Under the pieces are notes generated by a model. That model saw nothing but the letters and a program-made list of their open reading frames with translations, was not told the origin of the DNA and did not search any database. Shown here piece after piece: positions 15,601-26,926 of a stretch of DNA of 64,000 bases (its first letter is position 1; every line of letters starts with the position of its first letter). The stretch is taken from contig NZ_OY762656.1 in the NCBI RefSeq assembly GCF_963666255.1, forward strand, positions 1,860,001 through 1,924,000, given 5' to 3'. This DNA comes from an uncultured Propionivibrio sp. GTDB taxonomy: Bacteria; Pseudomonadota; Gammaproteobacteria; Burkholderiales; Rhodocyclaceae. The position numbers and the translations under genes were made by a program.

Positions 15601-17825
15601 CCTGCACCTGGCAGTCGGCGGGAACGACCTGCAACTGGCCGACGCCGTCCAGCGACTCGCAGGCGAACGTCGATGATCTCTGGCATGCCGCTGTCAACGG
15701 ACGCGGCCAGTACTTCAGCGCCGGCGACCCGGCGGCGCTCGCGGCCGGGCTGTCCGGCGCGCTGGCCAGCATTTCGGCCAAGCTCGGGGATGCTGCCGCT
15801 GCGACGACGAGCAACCCGAACATCACGACTGGCGACAACTTCCTGTTCAGTTCCGACTTCAAGACGAGCGAATGGACGAGCGAATTGCAGCGCCTGCAGA
15901 TCGATGTGGCGACCGGCAACATCATCACCTCGGGGACGCCGCCGATGCCGGTGATCGACTGGAACGCCCAGCCGCTGCTCGATACAAAGGTGACGCCGAC
16001 CACCGACACACGCACGATCTATACTTTCTCGACCGAGACAAGCACCTACCCGAGCCAGTTGAAACCTTTCGTCTGGGGTAACCTGACGACCGCCGAGCAG
16101 GCGTATTTTTCCTCGACGTCGATGGCCTCGTTGCCGCAGTTCTGCGCGACGACGACCTATACCATCGTCGGCGATCCGACCATCCGTAACTGCCTGTCAG
16201 CAAGCGAGCAGGCCGACGCGGCCGGCGACAAGCTGATCCGCTTCCTGCGCGGACAGACGGGTTACGAGGACCGCACCGAGAATACCGCCGCCGGCCGGCC
16301 GATCTACTACCGGCTGCGCACGCATGCGCTCGGCGACATCGTGTCGTCCGAAGCGGTTTACGTGAAACAGCCGCTGGCCAATTATTCCGACAGCGGCTTC
16401 AGTACCTTCAAGACATCACAGGCGAGCAATCCCGGCATGGTCTATGTCGCCGCCAATGACGGCATGCTGCACGCCTTCAATGCGACAACCGGTCAGGAGA
16501 GTTGGGCCTATCTGCCGAGCATGGTGCTGCCGAATCTCTACAAGCTCGCCTCGATGAACTACAAGAATGATCACCGCTTCCTGCTCGACGGGACGCCGGT
16601 GGTTGACTACGCGTATTTCGGCGGCAGCTGGAAGACGCTGCTGATCGGCGGACTCGCCGCCGGCGGTGCTGGCTTCTATGCGCTCGACATTACCGATCCG
16701 ACGCAGCCGAAAGCGCTCTGGGAGTTCAGGCAGCGGACGACGTCCTGCGCCGCGACACTGGCGGCGGCGGTCGGCGCCACCGACGACTGCGACCTCGGCT
16801 ACAGCTACGGCAACCCGGTCGTCACCAAACTCGCCGACGGCACCTGGGTTGTGCTTGTGACTTCAGGCTACAACAACACGACGCCGGGCGACGGCGGCGG
16901 TTATCTGTATGTCCTCAATCCGGCCACCGGCGCGATCATCCGCAAGATCGGCACCGGCGTCGGCAGCAATTCGGCGATTTCGGGCGTCTGCACGACGGCG
17001 CCGTGTCCGAGCGGGGTTGCCAAGATCGCCGCCTGGGTCGAGTCTCCCGATACCGATAATACTGTCCGGCGTGTGTACGGTGGCGATCTCTTCGGCAACC
17101 TTTGGCGCTTCGACGTCAATGACACGATCAGTCCGTCTGGCTATGAAGCCCTGCGGCTGGCGGTGTTCTCCGGCCCCGCCGGGACTCCGCAGCCGGTAAC
17201 CGAGCGTCCGGAGCTGGGCGACAGCAACGGCGTCGCGCTGGTGCTGGTCGGCACCGGTCGTTTCCTCGGCGACAGCGATCGCTCGGATGCAACGCAACAG
17301 AGTTCGCCGACCAACAACAAGCAGTCCTTCTATGCCGTCAAGGACCCGCTGACGGCGACCGGTTGGGGCGCGGTGCGGGGCGGGACGGCGACCTTCATCG
17401 CGCAAACGGTGACGGTCGATAGCAACCAGAACCGACTGGTCAGCCAGAACTCGGTGAACCTCGCCAGTGCAGCCGGCTGGTACATCGACTTCCCCGACAA
17501 TGGCGAGCGTTCCTACACCGACCCGGCGCTGGTGCTCGGGACCCTGGTGTTTACGACCAACCAGCCGACCGGTACGGCCTGCTCCTCGGCCGGTCAGAGC
17601 TTCATCTACAACCTTGACTACCGTTCCGGCGCGCCGATTTCCGGGTTTGGCGGCGTCAAGATCGGCAATGCGCTGGCGACGCGGCCGGTGATCGTCCAGC
17701 TCGACGGCGGCGCGGTGCGCAGCATCACCCGGCTTGGCGATACGACAACCGACGTGCGCGACGTGGGTATCGGCAGCGCGGCGACGGTGCCGCGCCGCGT
17801 GTCCTGGCGGCAGCTGATCGAATAG
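12654..17825 (+). CDS. pilY1: Pilus tip adhesin / assembly protein PilY1
   Basis: This 1723-residue secreted tip protein has a Sec signal at about residues 1-27. A von Willebrand A-like N-terminal part has a MIDAS motif D56-D-S58-G-S60. It continues through a Cys-containing region (about 260-750) into a long Thr/Ser-rich segment (about 755-900). The C-terminal PilC/PilY1 beta-propeller (about 1230-1700) is marked by VYVAANDGMLHAF and GGDLFGNLWRFD. PilY1 proteins promote pilus extension, adhesion and surface sensing. The calcium loop before RVYGGDL looks shortened (see findings). GAGAGGA precedes the ATG at 12654; an in-frame TTG at 12639 is less likely. It is longer than the roughly 1160 residues of the Pseudomonas protein. 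Confidence 0.93.
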   Translation: MREGRVFSWGRRLAAIIVALACAGAHGASTDIATSPMVTSENNATAVKPNLMFILDDSGSMNWDFLPDWANDYYCKKSDGTVGTTNSGSACCRNRSGSSDACMWMSGSATTFGTMRGDVPFMTGDFNRIYYNPAIRYVPPVNADGTSKDSQTSANTSAWTSVKLDAYGIQHASTKVVDLVSGYPDGEWCTDTTYATCFRNTSNYLLPNSSYASFHAISGNAYYYVIVPGEFCDSDKQTNCTVASAATGTYTVPAKVRWCSDTALTTCQALKNNTYQYPRYPMIFKSGDTSNFISFSVSGSSTASSNKTASVTGISVTTGAALLSTATTASNDVDTVAQAIITNLTNGYMATAKRCATSGGTRTCTFLIYAPYAATAANGSVTPAVTNGVAGTTTMTIAGSGSFNGKKPVPGSFQRVDIVSTNDSYPYPGSATKASARSDCAGTTCTYAEEMTNFANWYTYYRTRMQMMKSATSLAFQGVSDNFRVGYLSIDANASNSFLNVATFDSGQKSSWYTKLFAADPSNGTPLRSALSTAGLIYGGSLNGVSLNGSTVVDPVQYSCQKNFTILSTDGYWNTGNDSGCSGRSGQGCRLDRTTAIGNSDGGAGRPYSDGATATVTAVTPYTTVVRQQSVQSATQTSTWTRTVVTQGGSCAISVPAAAGSCYQDNGKNSANAVRTWCMEANTSNGTNCTAGAGSSPKAYACRGTSNATNTPGGVDLGCVTDGAGVQWCLYPNNTTTGTSSCTAVYSGNSLYVCRRGTTSSNTGTTVTTTTQTYNQVAVGSLTIITDQTSTYNNTLVTTNGVVTSNTNSTPATSTATVSNTLSATSDTGAPDAGTSWTTASSASTCMATPTAAGTSTAAITAANTTTSGTATVTTLSTTGPTAGTTATTVATSGGVSDTLADVANYYYATDLRAAGSMNNGVDVGTGDYDSANGIYTNNIQRMTTYTLGLGIDGYMKFQSNYSSASSGDYRDVASGATASSTTCTWQSAGTTCNWPTPSSDSQANVDDLWHAAVNGRGQYFSAGDPAALAAGLSGALASISAKLGDAAAATTSNPNITTGDNFLFSSDFKTSEWTSELQRLQIDVATGNIITSGTPPMPVIDWNAQPLLDTKVTPTTDTRTIYTFSTETSTYPSQLKPFVWGNLTTAEQAYFSSTSMASLPQFCATTTYTIVGDPTIRNCLSASEQADAAGDKLIRFLRGQTGYEDRTENTAAGRPIYYRLRTHALGDIVSSEAVYVKQPLANYSDSGFSTFKTSQASNPGMVYVAANDGMLHAFNATTGQESWAYLPSMVLPNLYKLASMNYKNDHRFLLDGTPVVDYAYFGGSWKTLLIGGLAAGGAGFYALDITDPTQPKALWEFRQRTTSCAATLAAAVGATDDCDLGYSYGNPVVTKLADGTWVVLVTSGYNNTTPGDGGGYLYVLNPATGAIIRKIGTGVGSNSAISGVCTTAPCPSGVAKIAAWVESPDTDNTVRRVYGGDLFGNLWRFDVNDTISPSGYEALRLAVFSGPAGTPQPVTERPELGDSNGVALVLVGTGRFLGDSDRSDATQQSSPTNNKQSFYAVKDPLTATGWGAVRGGTATFIAQTVTVDSNQNRLVSQNSVNLASAAGWYIDFPDNGERSYTDPALVLGTLVFTTNQPTGTACSSAGQSFIYNLDYRSGAPISGFGGVKIGNALATRPVIVQLDGGAVRSITRLGDTTTDVRDVGIGSAATVPRRVSWRQLIE

Positions 17826-17835
17826 GTGGGGCGTC

Positions 17836-18534
17836 ATGCGTCAATGCGATCTACGCCCGCTGAGCGTCGCCGTGCTGTCGTCGCTGCTCGTGCACGCACT
17901 GGCGTTGCTCGTCTGGCAGGGGCTGCCGCGCGGCGACGCTTTCGCCAGCCTGACGCGCGCGGCGCCGCTGCCGCTGGACGCGCGGATTGCGGCGGCCGTG
18001 TCGGAAACGGCCGCCGATATGCCGAAGCGCAGAGCGCCTGACATTGCAGGGGCCTCAAGCGCGATGGCGCCGCTGCCGGCAACGACGACAACCGCGCGTG
18101 CGGCAGTGGCGGCGGACCCGGCGGTTTCCGCGGTGTCGGCGTCAGCGCAGGATGTCGCGGCGACGCCGCCGGCAAGGCGCGCGCTGGCGGCCGGCATCGT
18201 CGCGATCGAGCCGACTTACTATCTGCATACCGAAGTCGATGTGCCGCCGTATCCGCTGACCGAACTGTCGGCGCTCGCGGCGTCGGTGCCTGGCGCGCGG
18301 GATGTGCTGGTGCCGGGGAAGGTCGTCGTCGAGCTCTGGGTCGACGACGCGGGCCGCGTTGCACGTGTCGATGTGCTCGATACCGACCTGCCGGCGGCGC
18401 TGGTCGCCGGTCTGGAGGAAACCCTGTTGCGACAGCCCTTCACGCCGGCAATCCGCCACGGTGCCTGGGTGCATGCGCGGATCAAGGGCGAATTGCAGTA
18501 CGCGCCGCTGCAGCGCGCGCGGATCAGGCGTTAG
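17836..18534 (+). CDS. TonB-like C-terminal domain protein
   Basis: This 232-residue protein has one N-terminal membrane helix (about residues 9-30), an Ala/Pro/Thr-rich periplasmic linker (about 40-115) and a C-terminal domain with the TonB-like pattern VPGKVVVELWVDDAGRV...QPFTPAIRHGAWVHARI (about 150-225). TonB passes ExbBD energy to outer-membrane receptors, but no exbB, exbD or receptor is adjacent. It starts 10 nt after pilY1, so it is probably the last gene of the pilus operon. A periplasm-spanning structural role is an alternative to energy transduction. Confidence 0.75.
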   Translation: MRQCDLRPLSVAVLSSLLVHALALLVWQGLPRGDAFASLTRAAPLPLDARIAAAVSETAADMPKRRAPDIAGASSAMAPLPATTTTARAAVAADPAVSAVSASAQDVAATPPARRALAAGIVAIEPTYYLHTEVDVPPYPLTELSALAASVPGARDVLVPGKVVVELWVDDAGRVARVDVLDTDLPAALVAGLEETLLRQPFTPAIRHGAWVHARIKGELQYAPLQRARIRR

Positions 18535-18554
18535 TCGCCATCGGGGCGGATGCC

Positions 18555-19487
18555 TTACTCGGCCTCGCCCTGCAGTTCCTTCGGCAGTGCGAAAGTGACG
18601 TTTTCTTCGGCGCCGTTCAACTGCTCGACGCCCGTACTGCCTTCGGCGGCAAGCGTCGCGATCACCTGCTGGACGAGCACTTCGGGCGCCGAAGCGCCGG
18701 CCGTCACGCCAATGCGTCTGGCATCGGTCAGCCAGGCGCGGTCGATCTGCCCGGCGTCGTCGATGAGATGCGCTTCGGTACCGTTCAGCCGGGCGACTTC
18801 GCGCAGGCGGTTGGAATTCGAACTGTTGCGTGAGCCGACGACGAGGACGAGGTCGGTGGTTTTGGCGAGTGCCTTGACGGCGTCCTGGCGGTTCTGCGTG
18901 GCGTAGCAGATGTCGTCGCGCTTGGGGCCGACGATACCCGGAAAACGCGCCTTGAGGGCGACGATGACGCGCTCGGCGTCGTCGACCGAGAGCGTCGTCT
19001 GGGTCACGTAGGCCAACCGGTCGGGCGTTGCGACGGTCAGCGCGGCGACGTCCTCGGCGGCTTCGACCAGGTACATGCGGCCGGCGCTTTGCCCCATCGT
19101 GCCTTCGACCTCGGGATGGCCCTTGTGACCGATCATGACGATCTCGTAGCCGTCGCGGTGCAGGCGGGCGACCTGGTTATGGACCTTGGTGACGAGCGGG
19201 CAGGTGGCGTCGAAGACGCGCAGGCCGCGCCGTTCGGCTTCCTCGCGCACGGTTTTCGGGACGCCGTGGGCGCTGAAGACGACGGTCTGGCCGGCCGGCA
19301 CTTCGTCGAGTTCCTCGACGAAAATCGCGCCCTTGGCGCGCAGGTTGTCGCAGACGAAACGGTTGTGTACGACTTCGTGGCGCACATAGATCGGCGCACC
19401 GAATTTCTCGATGGCGCGCTCGACGATGGCGATGGCGCGTTCGACGCCGGCGCAGAAGCCGCGGGGATTGGCAAGGATGACGTGCAT
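18555..19487 (-). CDS. ispH: 4-hydroxy-3-methylbut-2-enyl diphosphate reductase
   Basis: This 310-residue Fe-S enzyme catalyses the last step of the MEP pathway, converting HMBPP to IPP and DMAPP. The three cluster cysteines are visible in [19 protein letters not shown] and [13 protein letters not shown] 19487 begins [10 protein letters not shown], typical of the family; the upstream extension is not credible. It is the last gene of the ribF-ileS-lspA-ispH run and is convergent with the pilus operon, with a 20-nt gap. Confidence 0.97.
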   Translation of the reverse strand: MHVILANPRGFCAGVERAIAIVERAIEKFGAPIYVRHEVVHNRFVCDNLRAKGAIFVEELDEVPAGQTVVFSAHGVPKTVREEAERRGLRVFDATCPLVTKVHNQVARLHRDGYEIVMIGHKGHPEVEGTMGQSAGRMYLVEAAEDVAALTVATPDRLAYVTQTTLSVDDAERVIVALKARFPGIVGPKRDDICYATQNRQDAVKALAKTTDLVLVVGSRNSSNSNRLREVARLNGTEAHLIDDAGQIDRAWLTDARRIGVTAGASAPEVLVQQVIATLAAEGSTGVEQLNGAEENVTFALPKELQGEAE

Positions 19488-19531
19488 GGGAAGTCCGTGG
19501 GGGAGGGGCGGGACGAAAATCGGGACGAAGT

Positions 19532-20009
19532 CTATTGGACCGCGTCGGCGTCGTCCGGTTTCCGGCGCCACTGATCCCAGACGAGCAACACGGCGCCGAG
19601 GGTGATGGCCGAGTCGGCGACGTTGAACGCCGGCCAGTAGTAGCCGGCGGCGTGCCACTGGATGAAGTCGACGACGGCGCCGAAGCGGATGCGGTCGATG
19701 ACATTGCCGATCGCGCCGCCGAGGACCAGCGCCAGTGCCAGCGCCAGCCCCGTCTCACGGTGGTGGCGGCGCAGCATGACGACGATCCAGGCCGAGACGC
19801 CGAACGACAGCACGGTGAAGAACCAGCGCTGCCAGCCGCCGGCATCGGAGAGGAAACTGAAAGCGGCACCCGGGTTGAAGGTCAGCACCCAGTTCCAGAA
19901 CGGCGCGACATAGCGCGTCTCGCCGAAGAGCAGGGTGTTGAGCACGATCCATTTGCTCAGCTGGTCGAGGACGATGACGCCCCCGGCCAGGGCCAGCCAC
20001 GGACGGGCG

Positions 20010-20023
<14 letters not shown>
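19532..20023 (-). CDS. lspA: Lipoprotein signal peptidase (signal peptidase II)
   Basis: This 163-residue inner-membrane aspartyl protease removes lipoprotein signal peptides. It has four hydrophobic helices, and the catalytic Asp motifs [15 protein letters not shown] and [11 protein letters not shown] are present. The chosen start is GTG 20023, which gives [15 protein letters not shown], a normal family N-terminus, and overlaps the ileS stop by 14 nt. No ATG lies between there and the first helix. Confidence 0.95.
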
Positions 20024-22808
<2,785 letters not shown>

Positions 22809-22823
22809 GGCGGTGTCTCGGTA

Positions 22824-23747
22824 TCAGTGCGTGAAATACTGTCGTGCGGAAAGGAGGTCTTCGGAAATCTGGTGCTTCAATGCATCGAGATCGGCGAACT
22901 TGCGCTCGTCGCGGATCTTGTGCAGGAAGCGGACGGAGAGATGGGCGCCGTAGAGGTCCCGGTCGAGGTCGAAGAGATGAACTTCGAGCAGCGCGCGCGT
23001 CGTGTTGTCGACGCTCGGCCGGTAACCGATGTTGGCGATGCCGCGGTGCGGGCCGTCGGGCAGGCCGTCGACGGCGACGGCGTAGACGCCGCCGAGCGCC
23101 GGCCGGCGGTGCTTGACGCGGATGTTGGCGGTCGGCACGCCGAGATGACGGCCGAGTTGCTGGCCGCGTACGACGCGTCCGTCGATGACGTAGGGACGGC
23201 CGAGCAGGCGGGCGGCGTCTTCCATGCGGCCTTCAGCCAGCGCGCGGCGTACGGCTGAACTCGACAGGCGCAGACCGTCCTGATGAACGCCGCCAAGCGC
23301 TTCGACGCTGAATCCGTGACGGCGGCCAAGCGTTTCGAGCAGCGCGAAATCGCCGCGGCGGCCGGCGCCGAAGCGGAAATCGTCGCCGACGATGAGGTGG
23401 CGGACGCGCAGCGTGTCAACCAGCAAGCGTTCGACGAAGGCTTCGGCGTCCATCCCCGCCAGCGCCGCGTTGAAGCGGCCGATACAGGCGAAGTCGATGC
23501 CCTCGGCGGCGATCAGTTCGAGCTTCTCGCGCAGGCTCGACAAGCGCGTCGGCGCCGTGTCGGGCGCGAAGAATTCGCGCGGATGCGGTTCGAAGGTCAG
23601 CACGGCCGGCATCAGGCCGGTCCGGGTTGCGTGGTCCTTGAGCTTTCGCAGCAGCGCGCGGTGGCCGAGGTGCACGCCATCGAAGTTGCCGATGGTGAGG
23701 ACCGTCGGTGTCGGAGCCGGTCGGGAAAAGCCGCGGAAAACGAGCAT
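22824..23747 (-). CDS. ribF: Bifunctional riboflavin kinase / FAD synthetase
   Basis: This 307-residue enzyme makes FMN and FAD from riboflavin. The N-terminal adenylyltransferase half has GNFDGVHLGHRALL (residues about 22-35). The C-terminal kinase half has the RLLGRPYVIDGRV and GVPTANI motifs. It is the first gene of the minus-strand run leading to ileS. The 179-nt divergent gap to ccoI must hold both promoters; no clear boxes were picked out there. Confidence 0.96.
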   Translation of the reverse strand: MLVFRGFSRPAPTPTVLTIGNFDGVHLGHRALLRKLKDHATRTGLMPAVLTFEPHPREFFAPDTAPTRLSSLREKLELIAAEGIDFACIGRFNAALAGMDAEAFVERLLVDTLRVRHLIVGDDFRFGAGRRGDFALLETLGRRHGFSVEALGGVHQDGLRLSSSAVRRALAEGRMEDAARLLGRPYVIDGRVVRGQQLGRHLGVPTANIRVKHRRPALGGVYAVAVDGLPDGPHRGIANIGYRPSVDNTTRALLEVHLFDLDRDLYGAHLSVRFLHKIRDERKFADLDALKHQISEDLLSARQYFTH

Positions 23748-23926
23748 CGGGAACGTGTGGAAAAACGGAAAAAGCCTGAATTATAACGGGTTTGACGGGG
23801 CTTGGGCGGGCGCGCGGCAGGCTTCCGAAGCGTTCCGGCGGACGGAACTGACTTATACTCCGGGCGGTCGATGGGCGGGGCCGGCGGTGTTGCGGCCGGT
23901 TGTTGCGCCCTTAATGCGGTGCCTTC

Positions 23927-26413
23927 ATGGATGTGCTCAGGATGAGTCAGGCGAGTTGTTATCACTGCGGATTGCCGATTCCGGCCGGCGTCGGCCTGTC
24001 GGTGACGATCGACGGCGAGGCGCGGGCCGTGTGCTGCATCGGCTGTCAGGCGGTGGCGCAGGCGATCGTCGCCAACGGACTCGCCGATTACTATCGCCAG
24101 CGTGACGCGCTGCCCGAATCGCCGCGCGAGGCGATGCCGAAACTGCTCGACGATCTGAAACTCTACGACCACGCCGATTTCCAGAAGGGCTTTGTGCGCG
24201 AACTCGGCGACAACGAGCGCGAGGCGGCGCTGATCATCGAAGGCATTACCTGCGCCGCCTGTATCTGGCTCAACGAACGGCATCTGGCCGCTTTGCCCGG
24301 TGTCACCGGCGTCGAGATCAACTACAGCACGCGGCGCGCCCGTGTGCGCTGGGATGAAACGCGCCTCCAGCTGTCCGATATCCTGGCCGCGATTGTCGCC
24401 ATCGGTTATCGCGCCCATCCCTACGACGTCGCGCGCCAGGAGGCGCTCGCCCACCGCGAGCGGCGTTCGGCCTTGTGGCGCCTGTTCGTCGCCGGTTTCG
24501 GCATGATGCAGGTAATGATGTACGCGGTACCGGCCTATCTTGCCGGCGACGGCGAGATGAGCGCCGACATCGAGGCGCTGCTGCGCTGGGCAAGCCTGGT
24601 GCTGACGCTGCCGGTGATCCTCTATTCGGCGGCGCCCTTCTTCCGCGGCGCGCTGCGCGACCTGCGTCTGCGCCGCGTCGGCATGGACGTGCCGGTGGCG
24701 CTCGGCGTCGGCGCCGCGTTCGCCGCCAGCCTGTGGGCGACCCTGTCGGGGAGCGGCGAAGTCTATTTCGATTCGGTGACGATGTTCATCTTCTTCCTGC
24801 TCGGCGGACGTTACCTCGAGATGAACGCGCGTCAGCGCGCGGTCAGCGTCACCGAGGCGCTGGCACGTCTGCGGCCGGCTTTCGCCGCGCGCGTGCCGGA
24901 CTACCCGGCGGGGCGCGCGGTCGAGCGCGTCGTCGTCGACGATCTGCGGCCGCAGGACGTCGTGCTGGTGCGTCCGGGCGAGACGATTCCGGCCGACGGT
25001 TGCGTGCTAGAAGGCGCGAGCGGCGTCGACGAGTCGCTGTTGTCGGGCGAGAGCGCGCCGGTGGAGAAAACGCCGGGCGATGCGCTGACCGGCGGTGCCG
25101 TCAATGTCGACAGTCCCTTGTATTTTCGTGTCGACCAGGTCGGTGAGGCGACGCGGTTGTCGGCGATCCTGCGCCTGATGGAGCGCGCGGCGATGGAAAA
25201 ACCGCAACTCGTCGCGCTTGCCGACCGCATTGCCGGGCGCTTCCTCGAAGTGCTGTTGTTGCTGGCGGCGGCGGTGGCGATTGCGTGGGGTTTCGTCGAT
25301 CCGGCGCGCATGCTGTGGGTGACGGTGTCGGTGCTGGTCGTCACCTGTCCGTGTGCGCTCTCGCTGGCGACGCCGGTGGCGCTGACCATTGCCAGTGGCG
25401 CGCTGGCGCGCCTCGGCGTGCTGGCGACGCGCGGCCATGCGATCGAGACGCTGGCGCGGGCGACGCATTTCGTTTTCGACAAGACCGGCACGCTGACCAC
25501 CGGCGAGATGCGCCTGCTCGCGGTGCTGCCGCTCGGCGAACGCGATCGCGATGCGTGCGTGGTGCTGGCGGCGAGCATCGAGCAGGCGTCGGAACATCCG
25601 CTCGGGCGGGCGCTGCGCCAGGCAGCTGCCGGCATGCCGCTGGCGGACGTCAGTGAGGTTGCCGGCGTGCCGGGGGCCGGCATGTCGGCGCAGATCGGCG
25701 AACAGCGCCTGCGTATCGGACGCCCGGCCTATGTCGGAGAACTGCACGGTCACGCCTTGCCCGAGGCGGCGGCAGCGTTTGCGCAGAGCGACGACACGGT
25801 GATCGCGCTCGGCGACGATACCGGCTGGCTGGCGCTCTTCCGGCTTGGCGACGCGCTGCGGCCGGAAGCGGCGGCGATGGTGGCGGCGCTGCGCGCCGAC
25901 GCGCGCGAACTTGTGTTGCTGAGCGGTGATGCCGAGCGCGTGGCACGTCGCGTCGCCGATGCTCTCGGCATTACGACCGTGATCGCCGGTGCCTCGCCGC
26001 AGGACAAGCATGCCTACGTGCGCGCCCTGCAGGCCGACGGTGCGGTCGTGGCGATGGTCGGTGACGGTGTCAATGATGCACCGGTGCTGGCCTTGGCGCA
26101 GGTATCGGTGGCCATGGGCAGCGGCTCGCAGCTGGCGCGGACGCAGGCTGACCTCGTCCTGCTCTCCGATCACCTGACGGCGGTGGCTTCGGCCCATCGG
26201 CTGGCGCGCCGCTGTCTGCGCATCATCCGCCAGAATCTCGTCTGGGCCTTTGTCTACAACATCGTCGCGCTGCCGCTGGCGATGGCGGGCTGGGTGACGC
26301 CGTGGCTGGCCGGCATCGGCATGTCCGGCAGTTCCCTGCTCGTCGTATTGAACTCATTGCGCTTGCAGCGGTCCGAGCGTCACGAAAAGCCATGGAAATC
26401 CTCTATCTCCTGA
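23927..26413 (+). CDS. ccoI: cbb3 oxidase copper-transporting P-type ATPase CcoI
   Basis: This 828-residue P1B-type ATPase supplies copper for the CuB site of cbb3 oxidase. The N-terminus has the CcoI-type Cys cluster (CYHCGLP...CCIGCQ, residues about 11-45), then a heavy-metal domain with GITCAAC (about 106-112). About eight helices, the metal motif TCPCAL in the sixth, the phosphorylation site DKTGT and GDGVNDAP follow. The ATG at 23927 is annotated; ATG 23942 (MSQASCYHCG) is an equally plausible start. It overlaps ccoS by 22 nt. In most genomes ccoIS follow ccoGH; here they lie upstream of ccoN. Confidence 0.95.
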   Translation: MDVLRMSQASCYHCGLPIPAGVGLSVTIDGEARAVCCIGCQAVAQAIVANGLADYYRQRDALPESPREAMPKLLDDLKLYDHADFQKGFVRELGDNEREAALIIEGITCAACIWLNERHLAALPGVTGVEINYSTRRARVRWDETRLQLSDILAAIVAIGYRAHPYDVARQEALAHRERRSALWRLFVAGFGMMQVMMYAVPAYLAGDGEMSADIEALLRWASLVLTLPVILYSAAPFFRGALRDLRLRRVGMDVPVALGVGAAFAASLWATLSGSGEVYFDSVTMFIFFLLGGRYLEMNARQRAVSVTEALARLRPAFAARVPDYPAGRAVERVVVDDLRPQDVVLVRPGETIPADGCVLEGASGVDESLLSGESAPVEKTPGDALTGGAVNVDSPLYFRVDQVGEATRLSAILRLMERAAMEKPQLVALADRIAGRFLEVLLLLAAAVAIAWGFVDPARMLWVTVSVLVVTCPCALSLATPVALTIASGALARLGVLATRGHAIETLARATHFVFDKTGTLTTGEMRLLAVLPLGERDRDACVVLAASIEQASEHPLGRALRQAAAGMPLADVSEVAGVPGAGMSAQIGEQRLRIGRPAYVGELHGHALPEAAAAFAQSDDTVIALGDDTGWLALFRLGDALRPEAAAMVAALRADARELVLLSGDAERVARRVADALGITTVIAGASPQDKHAYVRALQADGAVVAMVGDGVNDAPVLALAQVSVAMGSGSQLARTQADLVLLSDHLTAVASAHRLARRCLRIIRQNLVWAFVYNIVALPLAMAGWVTPWLAGIGMSGSSLLVVLNSLRLQRSERHEKPWKSSIS

Positions 26414-26544
26414 TTCCGCTCTCGGTCGTCCTCGTCTTCATCATTGGGGCGGCCTTCTGGTGGTCGCTGCGCAGCGGTCAGTACGACGACCTCGAAGGGC
26501 CCGGCTATCGGGTCCTCCGCGATGACGATGGCGTGAGGAAGTGA
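26392..26544 (+). CDS. ccoS: cbb3 oxidase maturation protein CcoS
   Basis: This 50-residue small membrane protein has one helix (about residues 4-25). The conserved tail SGQYDDLEGPGYRVLRDDD is diagnostic of CcoS. It is needed for inserting heme and copper cofactors into CcoN. It overlaps the end of ccoI, so translation is coupled. The 382 nt after it, up to ccoN, have no gene and hold the oxygen-control region. Confidence 0.94.
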   Translation: MEILYLLIPLSVVLVFIIGAAFWWSLRSGQYDDLEGPGYRVLRDDDGVRK

Positions 26545-26632
26545 GGCCGGAACCGGCTGGGTCGGTTTCGTGGTTCACCGTGTTCGCGAAAGCCTTTGCG
26601 CTGACGCGGGTATTGCCATGGCGGGTTTGAAA

Positions 26633-26646
26633 TTGACGTAGATCAA
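26633..26646. promoter_or_regulatory. FNR/ANR-type operator 1 upstream of ccoN
   Basis: TTGAC-GTAG-ATCAA matches the FNR/ANR consensus TTGAT-N4-ATCAA at 9 of 10 half-site positions. It is centred about 287 nt upstream of ccoN and about 95 nt after ccoS. FNR-family regulators activate cbb3 genes at low oxygen in many proteobacteria. Confidence 0.75.
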
Positions 26647-26734
26647 TTTGTGCGGGCTTGTGATGTTTTTGGCGTTATGTTGCGCTATTGGCACATCTGT
26701 GGGGATCAATAATTTATCTGTTGTCTATTTGTAA

Positions 26735-26748
26735 TTGATGTAGGTCAA
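26735..26748. promoter_or_regulatory. FNR/ANR-type operator 2 upstream of ccoN
   Basis: TTGAT-GTAG-GTCAA matches the consensus at 9 of 10 half-site positions and shares the same GTAG spacer as operator 1, 102 nt away. If it works from a class II position (-41.5), transcription would start near 26783, giving a leader of about 145 nt before ccoN. Confidence 0.78.
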
Positions 26749-26824
26749 CCGGTGTGGTCAAATACCACTTGTGCGCGAAGGGTTGTTCGTGCGCCTGCGG
26801 GCGGCGAAAGTCCGTGCGAATTGC

Positions 26825-26851
26825 TTGACGATGCAGGGTCGTGGCTATAGT
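26825..26851 (+). promoter_or_regulatory. Possible sigma70 promoter close to ccoN
   Basis: TTGACG (26825-26830) and TATAGT (26846-26851) match the consensus well, but the spacer is only 15 nt. It could be a basal promoter separate from FNR-driven starts upstream. This is tentative. Confidence 0.35.
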
Positions 26852-26926
26852 GTGCATCTGAACATGCCATACGCCTGTTGATGTGTGAATGGCATAAACC
26901 GTTTCATTTGAAAGCGAGGTGGGTCC

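Noticed and set aside
10774-17837. Several long minus-strand frames inside the pilus operon
   Set aside because: They lie opposite pilW, pilX and pilY1 and have Arg/His/Asp-rich shadow composition with no domain.
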